Source: Siphlonurus alternatus (lineage: Eukaryota; Arthropoda; Insecta; Ephemeroptera; Siphlonuridae). Taken from it: a DNA stretch of 64,000 nt. The notes under the pieces were generated by a model, which saw only the letters and a list, made by a program, of their open reading frames with translations, searched no databases and was not told the DNA's origin. The stretch lies in assembly GCA_949825025.1 (NCBI GenBank), contig OX463779.1:44783249-44847248 (forward strand). Reading direction: 5' to 3'. Shown piece after piece: positions 61,871-64,000 of the stretch. A program made the position numbers and the translations under genes. Within the stretch, counting starts at the first letter, position 1; the number at the start of each line of letters is the position of its first letter.

Positions 61871-62663
61871 AATAGCTGTTTTTGGTGCAAAATAAGTCGT
61901 GTAACATCAAGGTAAGATTATATGGTTGCAAATATATATACGCATTCATTTTCTTTTGTCAACTTTGTTTTCTAAATCAAAATATTATACACTCATTTTT
62001 TTATAACGATTTCAAAAACATTAATTTAACTAAATAATTACAATCTTATTAAATTAAATGTAAAATTACTATTTTATCATTTTATAAATCACATAAAAGA
62101 CATCATATCATATTAAAACAATCCTCTTAAAATATATACACTAGGGTTTATAAAATGGTATGTATATAATATACATATATATTCATATATATAGGGGATA
62201 GTTTTATAAAATTTACATAAATATACAGCACACATGACACCAAAAAGAACAAAACATATACAAAATAGCCTATATGAGATGAGAAGTTCAATTTTGTTAT
62301 AATATAAAGCTTTAGTAATTTACATAATGGAGAATGATATAATAGATGAGTTTTCAGATATAAAGGACAACACATCAAAATTTTGCTTGCTGCTGCTTGT
62401 TTTTGTGGTTCCATCTCTCTGTTATAATATTATAGTTTGTAAGATGTCCTCTTGAAAAAGATGAATTTTCTATGTCAAACACTTTATGTAGACAGAGAAA
62501 TAAGGGTGTGTGTATATATATGATACAAACCACCAATGTAATCTCTCAACAATTCTATGTTAGGTAAGAGGATGTTCTGAAGCTTCGTATGATAAATCAT
62601 CGATGAGAAAGAGGATTTCTTTATATTTTAGAATGTATGTTTGCTTCCGTTTGCTTCTTTTTG

Positions 62664-62669
<6 letters not shown>
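61871..62669. other. AT-rich DNA, no gene seen
   Basis: A minus-strand frame at 62148-62414 is AT-driven and lacks motifs. A donor-like AAG/GTAAGATT lies near 61912 without supporting exon. Confidence 0.5.

Positions 62670-62743
<74 letters not shown>
62670..62743. repeat. (GA)n microsatellite
   Basis: Perfect AG array of about 74 bases; the Glu-Arg and Leu-Ser frames across it are artefacts. Confidence 0.98.
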
Positions 62744-62745
<2 letters not shown>

Positions 62746-63052
62746 CGGGAAAAGGAGATAAACAAACTTACACTAAATCCTCTCCGTTTTTCTATAATAA
62801 ACCAACATTTCAAGAAAATAGTGTAAAAAAAATTGTGATTGATAACATGGTAAGGTTGTTAATACAAATTGAGATGTCCTGGCGCGGAGAGTGGATCAGT
62901 GTGATTCCTCGCACCTGCTGGTTCACCTCTGCTCCTGGTTTTCAGTTATATCGACCTGGACAAAGTAATTTCTTACCATCTTTCTATAGAGGTGAATAGA
63001 GAAAGATCATATTTTATAAACTTTATCTTTTTTTAAGGGTAAGATAATATGT
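62744..63052. other. No confident gene
   Basis: A less AT-rich patch at 62870-62970 has an open frame ending at 62999 that begins inside the GA array; no motif supports it. Confidence 0.4.
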
Positions 63053-63389
63053 CCAATGTTATAAAAATATTTCCACATATGAAAATTATAAAACGTATCT
63101 TTAAATGTTCTCCTCTATACATCCCCTATCAGTAGCTAAAATATAAGGTATACATAAATTCCATCTAGTTTTTGAGTTATTAATTTTTAAAGTTGACTAA
63201 TTTAACATGGAAAAATGGAACTTTCATGTTAAATTAATCAACTTAAAAAATTGATAACTCGAAAACTATATCAAATTTTTATACCTGATATTTTAGCTAC
63301 TGATAGGGGATGTAGAGGAGAACTGGCGAGAACATTTTAAGTATATGTGTTTCATAATTTTCATGTGTGGAAAAATTTCTAACATTGGG
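63053..63389. mobile_element. Family W 337-bp palindrome
   Basis: CCAATGTTATAAAAATATTT at the left mirrors AAATTTCTAACATTGG at the right; CTCCTCTATACATCCCCTAT/ATAGGGGATGTAGAGGAG and CATGGAAAAATGGAACTTTC at the centre complete near-continuous symmetry. Single copy. The right arm has a GGCGAG insertion relative to the left. Confidence 0.85.
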
Positions 63390-64000
63390 AGTGTTATTGT
63401 AATTAAATAATAAAGGAATAATGAAAATTATTCACAATCTAAAATCAAAAGACTATACTAGAAAGTTGTACCAATATATAATTATATAGCTTCAACACAA
63501 TTTTATGAAATAAATATTTATTATTGAAATGATCTGTTATATAATTGTGTAATATTTGTAATATATCAGTGTAAATATATGGAGAAAATAAATTCTATAA
63601 CTATTTTAATTAAGTTATTTAATTTGAATCCGATGACATAATATTAATTATCATATATATAAGTTTTCAGTTTCAGTTTCCATGGAATAATTTTGTATTA
63701 ACTTTACAGATATGCCATATGGCTTATGGAGAGATCTAAAAATAAGAAAATTATACACGTATACGAAGAATTTGGTTTGATATATTTGTTGAAAACTTGA
63801 CGACGTTGTTTATTATAAAATATATTATATTTATCTTAAGTTTTATGTCATTGTCCTTATATTTCGATAGCAACTTGTTATCTATTTTATATTACCTATA
63901 ATATTTATTATCTGCTTATTCGTGGTTCTATATACATACTGATTTTAATTATTAATTAAATTTATTGATAGACAATGAAAACTTTCTATTTATAATATAA
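63390..64000. other. AT-rich DNA to window end, no gene seen
   Basis: Unremarkable AT-rich sequence with no recognised element. Confidence 0.6.

Overview
The window looks like intergenic or intronic DNA from an AT-rich invertebrate animal genome (by eye about 70-75% A+T); the species cannot be fixed from sequence alone. Reasons: almost no protein-coding sequence, eukaryotic non-LTR retrotransposons with an AATAAA-type 3' end, 5S-rRNA-derived and tRNA-derived SINEs, very long (GA)n arrays, and a dense population of short inverted-repeat DNA transposons (MITEs) with TTAA, TTA/TAA or 8-bp target duplications. No host gene could be named. The one good candidate for host coding sequence is a possible terminal exon at 46616-46862.

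Layout. 1-10.4 kb: broken MITEs, a (GA)n array, a dead LINE 3' end (2078-2816), a piggyBac-like MITE (6792-7039) and a long palindrome (8276-8646). 10.4-10.9 kb: a 573-bp inverted repeat whose two arms each carry an identical hammerhead-ribozyme-like core of the kind linked to Penelope-like retroelements. 11-20 kb: TTA-flanked MITEs (two of them abutting at 16.1-16.5 kb), a 1.19-kb foldback with TTAA ends (17180-18365), and a 5S-derived SINE. 20-40 kb: more copies of the same repeat families, a TTAA element nested in another repeat whose uninterrupted relative with a single TTAA lies at 55.2 kb, a 600-bp palindrome, a ~295-bp tandem duplication, and LINE relics at 27.1 and 39.0 kb. 41.4-45.3 kb: the only substantial coding unit, a minus-strand APE-type LINE with ORF1 and a full-length endonuclease/reverse transcriptase ORF2. 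45-64 kb: another LINE relic, the candidate exon, two hAT-type MITEs, a tRNA-headed SINE sharing its tail with the 5S-headed SINE, and a ~400-bp GC-rich insert embedded in a (TTA)n microsatellite.

How it fits together. Most of what can be interpreted is parasitic DNA at different stages of decay. ORF1 and ORF2 of the LINE would form one retrotransposition unit; the SINEs and MITEs depend on enzymes encoded elsewhere. At least fifteen repeat families recur within the window (one of them seven times), so internal comparison defines their ends without a database. The palindrome TGACGTCA occurs 17 times by my reading, many of them inside these foldback elements.
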